The notes beneath the pieces were generated by a model. The model saw only the letters and a program-made list of their open reading frames with translations. It was not told the DNA's origin and did no database searches. Made by a program: the position numbers and the translations under genes. Shown piece by piece: positions 11,861 to 22,420 of a DNA stretch of 64,000 nt. Where the stretch lies: NCBI GenBank assembly GCA_027625915.1, contig JANTQA010000048.1, positions 3,472,001 to 3,536,000 of the forward strand, written 5' to 3'. Origin of the DNA: Anaeramoeba flamelloides (Eukaryota; Metamonada; Anaeramoebidae). Numbering within the stretch: the first letter of the stretch is position 1; every line of letters starts with the position of its first letter.

Positions 11861-12008
11861 TTTCTTTCTCATTAATAAGAATCAAAAAAAAACAAGAACA
11901 AAAACAAAAATAAAAACAAAAATAAAAATTTAGATTATTTGATAAATTTTTTAAAGGTAAAGAATTAAATCGAATCAAAAAATGTTGTAAAATATGAAAA
12001 AAAGAAAA

Positions 12009-12043
<35 letters not shown>
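12009..12043 (+). repeat. Poly-A tract
   Basis: An uninterrupted run of about 35 A about 65 bp downstream (in the gene's sense) of the stop of the minus-strand gene at 12107, where it reads as poly-T. Confidence 0.9.
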
Positions 12044-12046
<3 letters not shown>

Positions 12047-12106
12047 GAAAAGATCAAATAAAAAATGAGGATCTCGAAATTTATAATCTAATAACATTGC
12101 AAAAAT

Positions 12107-14371
12107 TTATTTCAAGACTTCAAGTTTAAAATTAAACCCAGAGGATGGCAATCTTCTAGCTCTATGAATTTTCTCTTCTCCTTGGAATTGGCCTACGTCA
12201 GTAAATTCAAGCTCAGCTCTAAAAGTTTTGACCTTTTCTATTGTGCATTTAATTTTTAAGTTTACTTCGCCCTCTACTTCTTTTTCTGATTCCACGTCTA
12301 TACAAAGCCACATGCTTAAGAATTTTTCTTCTATTTCGAATTGGCAGGTCCAGTCGTAGCCCAATAATTTAAAAGTATGTGTTTCGATTTCATCCATTAT
12401 CTTCCAGAAGGGCGGTATAAAGGCGTCCCAAACTTTACCTTTACCGCGTACAAATTTCGGGCAGGGCATTAATTGGAGTTTGAATTCGAATTCCTCTCCT
12501 GTAATGTTTTCTAATTCGACGAATTCTGTTTTGCCACCTGATTCATCTGCTTCTTCATAGGTCGAGGGAAAGGTTTTGCTTTCCAGATCTACGATTTGGA
12601 ATTTCACTTGCAATTTTATTGGTTCGTCAAGCTCTTCTTCTTGGTTATCCAAGCAAAGCCAAATATTTAAAAATTCGTCTTCCTTTTCAAAAATTGTCAC
12701 CCATTTTTTCTCGAGGAAATCAAAGGGCAGGGTTTTAATTTTTTCAATTTTGTCCCAAAAGGCGGGAATTTTCGCACTCCAGGTATTGACTTCCTTTTTA
12801 ACAGGCTTAATTGCAGGGCATTCAAAGATTTCAAAAATGAATTCAAAGCCTGTTTCGTCGACTTCGTTAATGTCCATCTCACACGCGTCAAATTGGAATT
12901 GGCCCATTTCTTCGTATTTATGGCTACGGACAAAGCTATCGACCCCCTTCAGAGTGTAGGATGCATTAAACCTCACCGCCTCATCCCCCAGCTTTTTTAA
13001 ATTGTCTGTTGGCAAACAGAGACCTGCCTCCATTTCGTCTTCCTCGGGATCGTAAGTTAGTTGCACAAACCATCGGAATCCACAAAACTCAATTGGGCGA
13101 GTCTTGATCGAGGTGTCGATTAGCCAAAAGGATGGGATCCAGCCAACCCATTTCAGAGAGTCTGTTTTTTTTGCAAGCACGGGCGCCTCAAAGATTTTCA
13201 GCGTAATGATTAAGGGCTTGGATTTGTCAAGCTCCGTTAGGGGCTTTTCTTCGAAGGTGAACCCCTTGACGTCGCCGGGTAAAAAGTCTGTTGCGATCGA
13301 TCCCTTTTCCCCCCAGGGCGCTGTTACAGAATAGCCGATGAACACTTCGTCCTTAATTTTCGAGGAGTTCGTCATGCTGAGATCAACATCCAATTCCCCA
13401 TCTTCATAGACACACGTCAATAGCCATCTTGCTCCATACAATTCCCATTCCTCTGTTGTTTCCGTTTCCCCGTCAAGTAACTTTCCAATGTTACATTTCA
13501 TCCGATATTCAAAAAATCTCGAGTGGCACGGCTCGACCAATTTTTTGGGGAACAAGCCTGTTTTGCCCGTTAACAAATCATAGCCCTTCATCATGTGCCT
13601 ATTATATGAGCTGACAATTTCATACCGAGTACCCTTTTTGATCGACAAGCATTCCTCCTTTTTGATTCCGCTGTTTGGCGAGAGCTCGCTTGGATCCCAG
13701 CTGAACTTTGCTCGCACATACGATTTTTTTTTTTTTTTTTTCTTTTCATCGTCTTCATCTTCATCGAGCTTGGTGTCCTTTGTTTTCTTTTTGGAGGGCT
13801 TCCTCAACTCTTCGTCCCATTGGTCTTGTTTGCCTTCCAAATATTTTGAAAAGTCTTCGGACAATTGCTTAAATGGCCCAAATTCAATATCAAAGTTTTC
13901 AATAAATTCCTTCCTTTGGAAAGAACGCTTGCCAATGATTTTGCATGCGCTGTCCAATTCGGAAATTAAGGAAAAGGTTGTCAAATATTCAACAGCGTTG
14001 TCATACAACTCGTGAATGATTTCAGATAATTGCTCGGGGATTTTGTTTTCGACATCAAAGGTGTTCTTGACGCCATATTGTTCATCGTACTTGGAGCACA
14101 CCTCCTCACAGGAGATAACCTCGTAAGTGATGGCAAACCTTTCAAAGATTTCGTCATCCGCTAACTCCCCATTCTTTTCATAGTCCCAGCGATCAAACAA
14201 CCATCCTAATAATTCTTTTTTTGATTTCGATTGGAGTACGTCAATGGTGTCGTCAATTGATTCGGGATCAAGATCAACACCATTCTCAGATAAGAGCGTT
14301 AATAAAAAACATGCTAAATCAAAATGTACTCCAAATTTTAATTGGATGTCATCAAGTGAAAAGGCAGACAT
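12107..14371 (-). CDS. EF-hand/SH3 protein with four MATH-like repeats
   Basis: About 754 aa in one exon, ending TAA. Seen: an EF-hand loop with canonical spacing, DYEKNGELADDE (63-74); a Lys/Asp/Glu linker (about 190-216) coded partly by a long A run; an SH3-like domain (about 217-281) with KGTRYEI, KGYDLL and TGLFPKKLVEP. Four homologous beta-rich modules follow (about 285-400, 420-520, 545-640, 662-754). Each opens with an aromatic/Leu strand and W (GARWLLTC, GFRWFVQL, EKKWVTIF, GYDWTCQF) followed by an L/W-C-L strand. Modules 2-4 are each preceded by a linker of the form W...IP.FW. The modules resemble MATH/TRAF folds, which bind peptides; that assignment is by pattern only. A calcium-responsive cytoplasmic adaptor is a reasonable inference. 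The start follows AT-rich leader DNA and is the first ATG of the frame. Confidence 0.85.
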   Translation of the reverse strand: MSAFSLDDIQLKFGVHFDLACFLLTLLSENGVDLDPESIDDTIDVLQSKSKKELLGWLFDRWDYEKNGELADDEIFERFAITYEVISCEEVCSKYDEQYGVKNTFDVENKIPEQLSEIIHELYDNAVEYLTTFSLISELDSACKIIGKRSFQRKEFIENFDIEFGPFKQLSEDFSKYLEGKQDQWDEELRKPSKKKTKDTKLDEDEDDEKKKKKKKSYVRAKFSWDPSELSPNSGIKKEECLSIKKGTRYEIVSSYNRHMMKGYDLLTGKTGLFPKKLVEPCHSRFFEYRMKCNIGKLLDGETETTEEWELYGARWLLTCVYEDGELDVDLSMTNSSKIKDEVFIGYSVTAPWGEKGSIATDFLPGDVKGFTFEEKPLTELDKSKPLIITLKIFEAPVLAKKTDSLKWVGWIPSFWLIDTSIKTRPIEFCGFRWFVQLTYDPEEDEMEAGLCLPTDNLKKLGDEAVRFNASYTLKGVDSFVRSHKYEEMGQFQFDACEMDINEVDETGFEFIFEIFECPAIKPVKKEVNTWSAKIPAFWDKIEKIKTLPFDFLEKKWVTIFEKEDEFLNIWLCLDNQEEELDEPIKLQVKFQIVDLESKTFPSTYEEADESGGKTEFVELENITGEEFEFKLQLMPCPKFVRGKGKVWDAFIPPFWKIMDEIETHTFKLLGYDWTCQFEIEEKFLSMWLCIDVESEKEVEGEVNLKIKCTIEKVKTFRAELEFTDVGQFQGEEKIHRARRLPSSGFNFKLEVLK

Positions 14372-16253
14372 TGTGTGTCGAAATTTTGTTAATTTTTTTT
14401 TGGATAATTAAAAAAGAAAAAGATTTTTTTTTTTATTTTATTTTGAGTTGGTTATTAAAAAAAAAATTTTTAATAATTAAAGGTTGAGAGCCTAATTCCA
14501 ATTTGTATTGAAAATTTTAAAGGAGAAAAAAAAAAAGGTAGTGGTTTTTTTTGCAAAAACAAAAAAAAATTATTAAAAAAAAAAAGAAAATAAAGGAGAA
14601 AAAATGAAAATGAAAGGTAATTTTTTCATCCTCTTTTGAATGGAAGAGATTTTTAACTTTGAGAAATATTGGTTTCTTGAATTTTTGAGCTTATATAATG
14701 ACATTAGTTTCAGGACTTTTTGAATTGGATTTTATTTTAATTTTTTTTGATTTTTGAAAAAGGCACAAACCAATTTGTTGTTATTGGAAAATTTTATAAT
14801 GTTGTAAAGAATAGGAATTATTGTTGATGACAATTGTCACTGTTTTTATTCATTGCACCTTTTTGTTAAAGAATGTCTTGTGTGGTTCTTTTGTTGTAGA
14901 AAATAATTATTTCATAAGAATAAGGTAGAACAAACTAAAATTGTTATATTTTATGGTTTGTTTACGATATGGTGATGTATATTTTTCGAAGTAACTACTT
15001 TTACAACAGTTTTCTGAGGATGAAATGAAAAAGGGTATTTTGGTTTATTGAAATTTATTGATTTAAATCAACTAAAATAAGTTATCTTGAGAAATCAATT
15101 ATCGGTGAAAAATTTCTATTTTTTAACAAAGTTTGATTTAGTTCTGAAGTAAAATGATATTTATGGAATTTAAAAAGAATACAATTGTGTTTTTTATTTT
15201 TTTTTTTTAGCAGAGAGATTGTTTTAGGAATTAAAGCCGATGAAAAAAAAAAAAAAACGATTATTTGTTTATATTTTAATTATCAATCTAAGGATATATT
15301 TTCAAAAGCTATTATATAGTAAAGGACAAAAAAAAATTTAAATTAAAAAAAAAAATTGAAAAAAAGTCAAAATTGTTAAAAATTTTATTTAAGATCACAA
15401 TTTTTTGAGTATTTATATATATATATTTATAACCAAAATAAAAAAGAATTTTCTTCTGATTTATTTTTATTTTAATGAAAAAATAATTATTTATTAAATC
15501 TATTTTTAAATTTTCAAAGAAGTAATTTAAAAGGTACATTTTTTTTTTTTTTGAATATTTCAAAACAATAAATATAATATAATTATAAAAAAATTGTCAA
15601 AAATTAAAGATTCAAATATTTTTATTAATAATTCCTTATCAATGAAATTTTCATTACAAAAGTACGATTTGGGAAAAAAAGAATGTTGGAATTTATTAAT
15701 TAAAAATTTTTAAAATTAATAGTAAGTTGTTAATTATTCAACCAGGGAACACACTAATTTGACTTTTCTGCCCAATACATGTTATTTTTTCATTTTTCAG
15801 TTCCATATAATTCAAGAAACATATTTATTTATATAAAAATTCAAGAAATCTTGATAAATCCGTAAAAAATGTATATTTTGATATTAATTATTACCAAGTT
15901 TGATATTTATTATGGAAGTAATACGTATTTTACAAAAAAAAAAATTTGTAAAGACAATAAAAATTTACATTTCATACTAATCTGAACAACAATTAAATTT
16001 GTATTTTCATAATTCTCTATTTGACCCCTGAAATTAAGAAATATCCAAATAGAACAAAAAAATAAAATAAAATTTAAGAATATTTCATTCTAGAAACATA
16101 ATAAAGATTTGTTCAAAATGTATATAGTATTTAGAAAAAAAAAAAAAATCAAAATAATTATTATATTGTTTTTTTTTGTTTCAAAATAAAACTCTGTAAA
16201 TTCCATACAATTTAACAACATATAATTATGATAATTAAAATAGCCACTGTTTA

Positions 16254-16255
<2 letters not shown>

Positions 16256-16291
<36 letters not shown>

Positions 16292-16306
16292 TATATATAT
16301 ATAAAC
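16256..16306. repeat. (TA)n microsatellite
   Basis: About 50 bp of alternating TA broken once by an AATT. Immediately followed by a CCCCCC-like short GC spot (AACCCCCC). Confidence 0.9.
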
Positions 16307-16486
16307 CCCCCTTTCAAACAAAAGGGGATACCTCTAAAATCATCAATAATATTGAATTTGATTGTTCAATAAGATAATTACTTATTGGTGATTTTACATT
16401 TTATCTAATCCTTTTTTCATTTTTTATTTTTTTTTATTTTTTAGTTCTGGATATTAAACCGTTTGTAAAATGAAAAAGCAAGATAA

Positions 16487-16756
16487 GAAGTAAAAAATTT
16501 GGAAATAATCTACGGTTGTGTAAATGGAGACAGTTTAAGTTTGATTTCGAAAGAGCTAAATACCAGAATTAAGAAAGATCATTATGGGTTTGATGTATGG
16601 AAAAAAGAATAGAGAAATAGAGAAAAAAACATTAAAACAAAATATCCCGATGAATTGAAGATTTATCTTGAAAATGAGACCTTAAAGAACAAAAGTTCGA
16701 CTTTTAAAGAATCACCAATAAAATTTAGAGAGCTTTTCCCAATTCGCCTTGTTTAA
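16487..16756 (+). pseudogene. Coding relic of unknown family with one in-frame stop
   Basis: One frame is open across 16487-16756 except for a single TAG at 16610-16612, and ends in TAA at 16754-16756. The two halves include IIYGCVNGDSLSLISKEL and PDELKIYLENETLKN...FRELFPIRLV. The codon choice (GGT, GAC, CCC, CGC, GAG) is more like genuine exons here than intergenic DNA. No start codon is obvious. I do not recognise the family. It could be a dead host gene, a remnant from a transposon, or an exon with an assembly error at the TAG. Confidence 0.3.
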
Positions 16757-17024
16757 AGGTTTATATTGATTTTATAATTTTTTTCTTTACAATTTGCAAA
16801 ACGAGATTTCTTATTTCAAATAAAAGTTCACACCAATTTTTAAAATATTGAATTTTAATTTTTATTTTTTTGTTTTATTGAGTTTTAAATCATCAATTGA
16901 GTGTTTTTTTATGTTTTCAGGGGTTTATTAGATTTTAGAATGATACTACAATGTATTGGATCCAATTAGGAATAATTCTTGAAATTTTTTTATGCCCTTT
17001 TATTTGAAAAAGAGTTTATATATA

Positions 17025-17219
17025 CAGTCAGTTCCACTTTTAAGGCACAAAGTTTCAACGAAATTTAATGAACAAAAAAATCTAAAATTAAGGCACAAAA
17101 TTTGTAATTTTTTTTTTACTAATAATTTTACTTGAATTTGAATTTTGTGCCTTAATTTGAGATTTTTATTGTACCTTAAATTTCGTTGAAAGTTTGTGCC
17201 TTAAAAGTGGAACTGACTG
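17025..17219. mobile_element. Family C MITE, mariner-like, near-intact
   Basis: 195 bp with TIRs of about 40 bp starting CAGTCAGTTCCACTTTTAAG and ending in the mirror CTTAAAAGTGGAACTGACTG, flanked on both sides by TA (17023-17024, 17220-17221). A TA target and CAG terminus are typical of Tc1/mariner-derived MITEs. No coding capacity; it needs a transposase in trans. The inner TIR half contains repeated AAGGCACAAA units. Confidence 0.85.
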
Positions 17220-17249
17220 TATTACAAATACTTGAATTTTCTTATTCTA

Positions 17250-17444
17250 TTTAGTTCCCTTTTTGAGCCACAAACTTTTCAGGGAATTTAAGCCACAAAA
17301 AAGACTCAAATTAAGATACAAATTTCTAATTCTAGTAAAATATTTTTGTTAAAATAAAATCCAAAAAATTTTTCCTTAATTTTAGATTTTTTTGTGCCGT
17401 AATCTCTGTGAAAAGTTTGTGACTTAAAAGTGGAAATGACTGTA
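17250..17444. mobile_element. Family C MITE, degraded neighbour
   Basis: Starts 30 bp after the previous copy and has the same length (about 195 bp). Ends TAGTTCCCTTTTTGAGCCACAAA and GTGACTTAAAAGTGGAAATGACTG are recognisable but carry several changes. It is therefore older than the copy at 17025 or decaying faster. Confidence 0.65.
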
Positions 17445-18465
17445 GTAGACAACAATCATTTTCAAATTCTCCACTGTTTTATTAATTTTTACAATTTCTG
17501 TAAATATTTACAAATAGAATAAAAATGTCAATCTAGATTTTAATAGTAAAATAGTAATGAAAAGCACAATTACTCAAATCTTTTATTACTTATTTTTCAC
17601 TACCCAACCAAGACATCTGAAACAGATATTCCTCAAACTTGATTAATATATATATTGTTAAAATCTTTCAACCAATTTAACATGAATAGAAAAAGTATCT
17701 CATTCAAAAAAACAAAAAAAATCAATTTTACTTGTACTAATGTTTACAATTAAAATCTCAAATTGTAAAAACTGAACATTATTAAATTTTGCTTTTATTT
17801 ACTGTTTTGAATTCTATTTTAATTTCAAAAATTAGAGAGATTTTTGAACATGGTTTTGATTTTAAAATGAAGCAAAAAAGGCATTAAAAAAGATTTGAAA
17901 ATGAGAACTTTTACGACTGTTTTATATTTATAGTCGATCTAAAAATTTTTTTAATATCTGGTATTTTAAATTTTGTAAGGTAACTATTAAGGTAATAAAA
18001 AACAAATAAAATTCAATTATTCAATTCTTGAAAAGCATAAAATTATAAAAGATGGTTACTTGTTACAATGTCAGAAATCTTGGTTTTACTTTGCTGTATA
18101 AAAAAAATTATTAAAACAGATTCCGAAAAATAAACCTATTACTCGTCTACACTCACTTCATTGTGTATTGTTCTTATTTGAATCCATAAAATGATAAATT
18201 GAATGCTAAATTTATACTTCTGTTCAGAGTAACAAGTTTTTGGCCACCTTTTTCTTACTTGTGAGTCTCAAGAACAGTTTGAAAATTGAAAAACAAATCC
18301 AATAATAGGAAAAATAACAACACCTAAAGCGTCTGTATCTAAGTTAATGATCTAAACTGATTCAAATAATAATTGTTTTATTTTTTTCTCTTTATTTTTT
18401 TTTTTTTCATTCATTTTTGTTCGGAGGAATTAACCCATAAGACCATTTTCCGCTCTTTTAATTAC

Positions 18466-20544
18466 ATGAGAAGATCAAATGAGAACCATTACAATGAGTA
18501 CTCTTCTGAAAATTCGTCAGTGCATAACTCTAACCAATCTTTAACGCGTAACAATCACTATGAACCACAAAATTCAAGAAATGTATCATACGATCACAGC
18601 GAACAAAATTACCATCCTTCTTATTCTCGAAAGGATGCTTGGAAAATGAGAGAAAGACAACCACAGGCTAGAGACGAAATTTATTCAAATCACAACAACC
18701 TCAAAAACGGCTTCGGCCACCGAAACCAAAGGAATTCATATGACAATAATCCTGAATATGGAAACTCAGTGGATTGGGGAAAACAGAATTTAATGATGAG
18801 ATCAAATAGTAGCCAACCAAAATATAATTCTTATGAGAACGGTAATAATTCACAACTATTGACAAACAACGATTCTAAAGAAACAAATTTTGATCGTGGC
18901 AATAATTTCCAATCAAGAGAAAATAGATTTTATCAAAATAAGGCCCGTGAAAATCAAAATACAGAAATATTAAGATACAGTAATAGAGATCGAAATTTGA
19001 GAAGTGTTCGTGACGGTGGAAGTGGCGGTAGAGGGAATCAGAGAGACAATCGTAATTTCCAAAGACAACTGACCTCAATAAAAATCTTTGATTTACCAGA
19101 TGAATTATTTGAGATCCTTCCTTTGTCAAAGCTTGTCGGAAAATATGGGCAAGTTATTAAAATTATTATTAACCCAGATCGAACATCGTGGATTCGTTTT
19201 AAAAGTTTCCAATGCGCAAGAAGAAGCTATAAAAACTTGATAGATTATCAAAACAAATATAATTTTGGAGTCCAATGGCCATACTTAAAAATTAAAGAAA
19301 GGACACAAGATTTGAGAAGGCTTAAAGAAGAAGAAGATAATAATTTTGGAAAAAAGGTAGAACCAAAAAGCACTATTTATCGAGTTGAGAAGGAAATTAA
19401 AGATCTTGCTTATGATATTGAAAAAAGTATCAAAAAATTCAAGCACAAATATCAAAAACAAATAAAGCCATCTTCTTCTTCTTCTTCTTCACGATCATCA
19501 CACTCTACAAAATATTCAAAAAAAAGAAAAAGTTATAGCCAAGAAAAGAAAAAAAAAGTTAACATAAGATCATCAAAAATGAAATATGACAAATTTTCCT
19601 CATCGGAGCAAGATGTTGAAGAAAACAAAGATATGAAAAAAAGAAGAAGAAAAAGAGAAGAGAAGAAATATCGAAAGAGAAGAAATCATAATTCCTCATC
19701 AAGCACTGAAGGCAAAAGTGAAAGGAAAGATCAAAACCAAAAGAGTAAAGTAAAGATGAATCAAAGTGAAAGTGAAAGTGAAAGTGAAAATGAAAAAAAA
19801 AATAAAACACATAACAATTATGAAGAAAAAGATGAAAATGAAAACGAAAACGAAAAAAAGAAATATGAAAATGAAAGTGAAAATGAAAATGAAAATGAAA
19901 AAGATGAAGTAATTGATAATGATAAAGAGATCCAGAAGAATCAAGATTTCGAAAATGAAATGAAAACATTGTATGATATTGGAATTAATAAATATGGGAT
20001 ATTGATTACAGATTTTAAGCAACCTAAAGCAATGACCCGAGAAAATTTTCTTTTAAAACTTCAAGAAAAACAAAATAGGCTCTATTTATTTGCTAAAAAA
20101 TCTGAAGGCAAAGATCAAAAAGAAATTATTTCAAATGCTTCATATTCCTTACAAAAATTAATCCTTAAAGAAATGGAAAATACTTTAAATTTTTTCAAGC
20201 TTGATCAGAAACAAGAAATGGAAAAAGAAAAAGAAAATGAAAAAGAAATGGAAAAAGAAAAAGAACAAGAAAATGAAAATGAAATTGAAACTTTCAAAAA
20301 TTCTGAAATTTACCCTTCAAAGGGAAATATAATTAATGCAACTTGGGAACTTGATTCAAATATACACCCGAAACAAATTCAAGATTATCTTTCAACTTTT
20401 GGTAATATTGATCAAATAATTAAATCCAATGAAAACTTTTTAATTTTAAAATATACATATCCTCATGATGCAAAAATTGCAATTCAAGAAAGTAAAAATT
20501 GTAAATTTACTAATCTTCAAGTTAAATTTGAAGATCAGAATTAA
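18466..20544 (+). CDS. RNA-binding protein with two RRMs, RS-like and EN/EK-rich regions
   Basis: 692 aa from the ATG at 18466. The frame is open 31 codons further upstream, but that part reads as Phe-rich poly-T DNA, so I chose the internal Met (MRRSNENHYNE). Seen: an Asn/Arg/Ser/Tyr-rich N-terminus (1-195) with an RGG-like SGGRGNQRDNR; RRM 1 (about 203-280) with RNP2-like IKIFDLP and RNP1-like SWIRFKS; a Ser run with RS and SK dipeptides (about 338-365); long charged tracts of ESES, ENEN and EK/ME repeats (about 420-490 and 585-610); and a C-terminal RRM-like fold (about 614-690) with INATWEL and FLILKY strands. The layout resembles SR-type splicing or mRNP factors in the nucleus. The exact orthologue is not clear. 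Confidence 0.8.
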   Translation: MRRSNENHYNEYSSENSSVHNSNQSLTRNNHYEPQNSRNVSYDHSEQNYHPSYSRKDAWKMRERQPQARDEIYSNHNNLKNGFGHRNQRNSYDNNPEYGNSVDWGKQNLMMRSNSSQPKYNSYENGNNSQLLTNNDSKETNFDRGNNFQSRENRFYQNKARENQNTEILRYSNRDRNLRSVRDGGSGGRGNQRDNRNFQRQLTSIKIFDLPDELFEILPLSKLVGKYGQVIKIIINPDRTSWIRFKSFQCARRSYKNLIDYQNKYNFGVQWPYLKIKERTQDLRRLKEEEDNNFGKKVEPKSTIYRVEKEIKDLAYDIEKSIKKFKHKYQKQIKPSSSSSSSRSSHSTKYSKKRKSYSQEKKKKVNIRSSKMKYDKFSSSEQDVEENKDMKKRRRKREEKKYRKRRNHNSSSSTEGKSERKDQNQKSKVKMNQSESESESENEKKNKTHNNYEEKDENENENEKKKYENESENENENEKDEVIDNDKEIQKNQDFENEMKTLYDIGINKYGILITDFKQPKAMTRENFLLKLQEKQNRLYLFAKKSEGKDQKEIISNASYSLQKLILKEMENTLNFFKLDQKQEMEKEKENEKEMEKEKEQENENEIETFKNSEIYPSKGNIINATWELDSNIHPKQIQDYLSTFGNIDQIIKSNENFLILKYTYPHDAKIAIQESKNCKFTNLQVKFEDQN

Positions 20545-21029
20545 TTTACTTAAATATATAATTTAGAAAGTGAATTTTTTTATTTGTTTTTTCTTTCTTT
20601 TTTTACAAATTATATTGAATATATATAATATATACGGTAATTTTTAAAAAATGGTTCATGAAGGTTTTTAAAACGTGTTTAGTTTTTATTGTTCTATTTC
20701 TCATTTTAAACTGTTTTCGTGCTTCTTTTTAAAACCTTTTGTCTGGCTTTATAAAATTACTCTAGATAAATTTCTATTTTTAATATATAAATTTTATTAT
20801 TATAATAATAAATGTCTAAAAATAAAAACCTCGACCAAATTCATATTTTAATAGAATTCTTTTTATTTTGAAAATTAAATGCTTTTTAGAAAAAAATAAC
20901 GATAAATCTGAATATAATTTTTTAAAATCGAATGGTATTGACTGTTAAGGTGTATCAACACCATAATTTCTAATGAAATTTTAACATACAGTCTTTTAAT
21001 ACAAATTATACTGTTACTAATAATTATAA

Positions 21030-21360
21030 ACCATTTTATGTTTAAACAGGGACCAGTTTCGGTGGGCGAATTACATGTGTTAAAAGGGTTTGAAAGGATA
21101 TTAGTAGAAAAAAATTACGTTGGAAAATTTCAAAATTGTTATTATATTTCACATTTTGCTTTTTTCATTTTTTTTGATTTTTTTTTTGATAAAACCTTCA
21201 TTGAAAATTTTTTTTTATTATTGTCAAATCGATAGTAACTTGATAAAAATGTATTAATTTGTGTTATTGAAATAGTAAACCTGATTGAAAAGAAATCATT
21301 TTAATTTCTATTGTAACTCTATTTGATCTTCAATTTAAGATCAAAAAGGAAATTGCTCCT
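21030..21360 (+). repeat. Family A element, partial
   Basis: Follows the family order: GGGACCAGTTTCGGTGGG end region, TTACATGTGTTAAAAGGGTTT, T-rich block, TCGATAGTAACTTGATAAAAATG, AAATCATTTTAATTTCTATTG and GATCTTCAATTTAAGATC. The right terminus is not recognisable. Confidence 0.5.
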
Positions 21361-21649
21361 TTTTTAAATGAAGTAACACAGAATTTGGTTTTTTCCGATT
21401 TTAAGGGTCTAGTCATTTACCTTGAATATTCTCTATACTCAAGGGGTGACCTGAGACTAAAAAAGGTATTGTGAAATAGCCCTTCTTTTGGTTGACAAAA
21501 TTTAAATAACAAAAAAAAAAATTCCATTGGATCTCTTTGACAAAAAATTAAACCAAGAAAAATAAGTTTGAAAGAGTTCTCAATTTCAAAAAATCAAATT
21601 TTAAAAAAAAACAATTAATCTTTTCTCATTTTGTATTTTCAAATGGTTA

Positions 21650-21890
21650 AATTTCTTTAATTTGTAACAAATTGCTTTCTTGAATTTCGCAATCAATTTG
21701 ATTCGATTTAATCTGATATGTGGTTATTTTGTAACCTTCTAAATTTGTCCAAGTAAGGATTATATAATATTCTTACAATAAAAATAATTCATCTGAAAAA
21801 TGTAAAAAAAGAAAAAAAAATCACCAAGATCTCAAAAAGCGCCAAAGAGCGACACTTCAAAACTGACATTTGCTGTTTTCAAAATTGTAA
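21650..21890 (+). repeat. Family J dispersed repeat
   Basis: Matches the reverse complement of 9165-9370. The two copies differ by many substitutions but keep the same order of blocks, so this is an old family. Confidence 0.5.
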
Positions 21891-22074
21891 TTCACAACCA
21901 TTCTTATTGGACACACATAAAATCAAAAATAGGCAAAAAAAAAACCAATTAATTAAATTTTTACAAACCTAATATATAACCCACATTTAAGTAACCAAGT
22001 ATTAGTGTTTTTATAATTAATCATTTTTTTCCAAATAAAAGAAAAAAATATAAAACGTAAAAAAAAAAAAAAAT

Positions 22075-22420
22075 TGGTGTGTCCAAAATAATGAAACGAG
22101 TGGAACGAAAAATTGTATTGGTAAATTTGTTCAAATTTCACAAACAACTGTTGATAGATTAATTGATAAGATACCATTGGCCCAATTGCCTGTGATTTTT
22201 TTATATTTAACCAACTCAACACTAACGTTCTACTTAACATTAAAAAAAAATTACAAGTCTAACAAAATATAATACGTAACTGCAAAAAAGGAAATGAAAA
22301 CAAAACAAAAAAGACAAAAAATGAAATATTTTATAAAATAAAAATTATTTCCAAATTGAATGTAAAGTGTAGTATTGCTATTCTTTCAACTGTTTAAACA
22401 GTGTCGAATTTTTACGAATT
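22075..22420 (+). repeat. Family I dispersed repeat
   Basis: Begins GTGTCCAAAATAATGAAAC and ends TAGTATTGCTATTCTTTCAACTGTTTAAAC. It matches the reverse complement of 41110-41470 over about 350 bp at fairly high identity by eye, and 11590-11860 more weakly. Confidence 0.6.

Larger units (their letters stand above)
8734..12106. other. Gene-free stretch between two minus-strand genes
   Basis: Upstream side of the kinase and downstream side of the EF-hand/SH3 gene. It holds a family J repeat (9165-9370), a partial family I repeat (11590-11860), three imperfect ATGTTATAAAG-type units at about 10600-10640 and a long poly-A run at about 12009-12043. The 5' UTR and promoter of the kinase must lie just above 8733, but no motif stands out. 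Confidence 0.6.
14372..18465. other. Gene-free stretch between divergent genes
   Basis: Lies between the minus-strand gene starting at 14371 and the plus-strand gene at 18466, so it should contain both promoters. It holds a (TA)n tract, a decayed coding relic (16487-16756) and two adjacent family C MITEs (17025-17219, 17250-17444). The rest is AT-rich with no other recognisable content. Confidence 0.6.

Noticed and set aside
12576-14015. Several plus-strand ORFs (12576-12959, 13104-13334, 13593-14015)
   Set aside because: Antisense shadows of the EF-hand/SH3 gene; no domain and no transcription signal.
19559-20022. Minus-strand ORFs rich in Phe and His
   Set aside because: Antisense of the EN/EK repeats of the RNA-binding gene.
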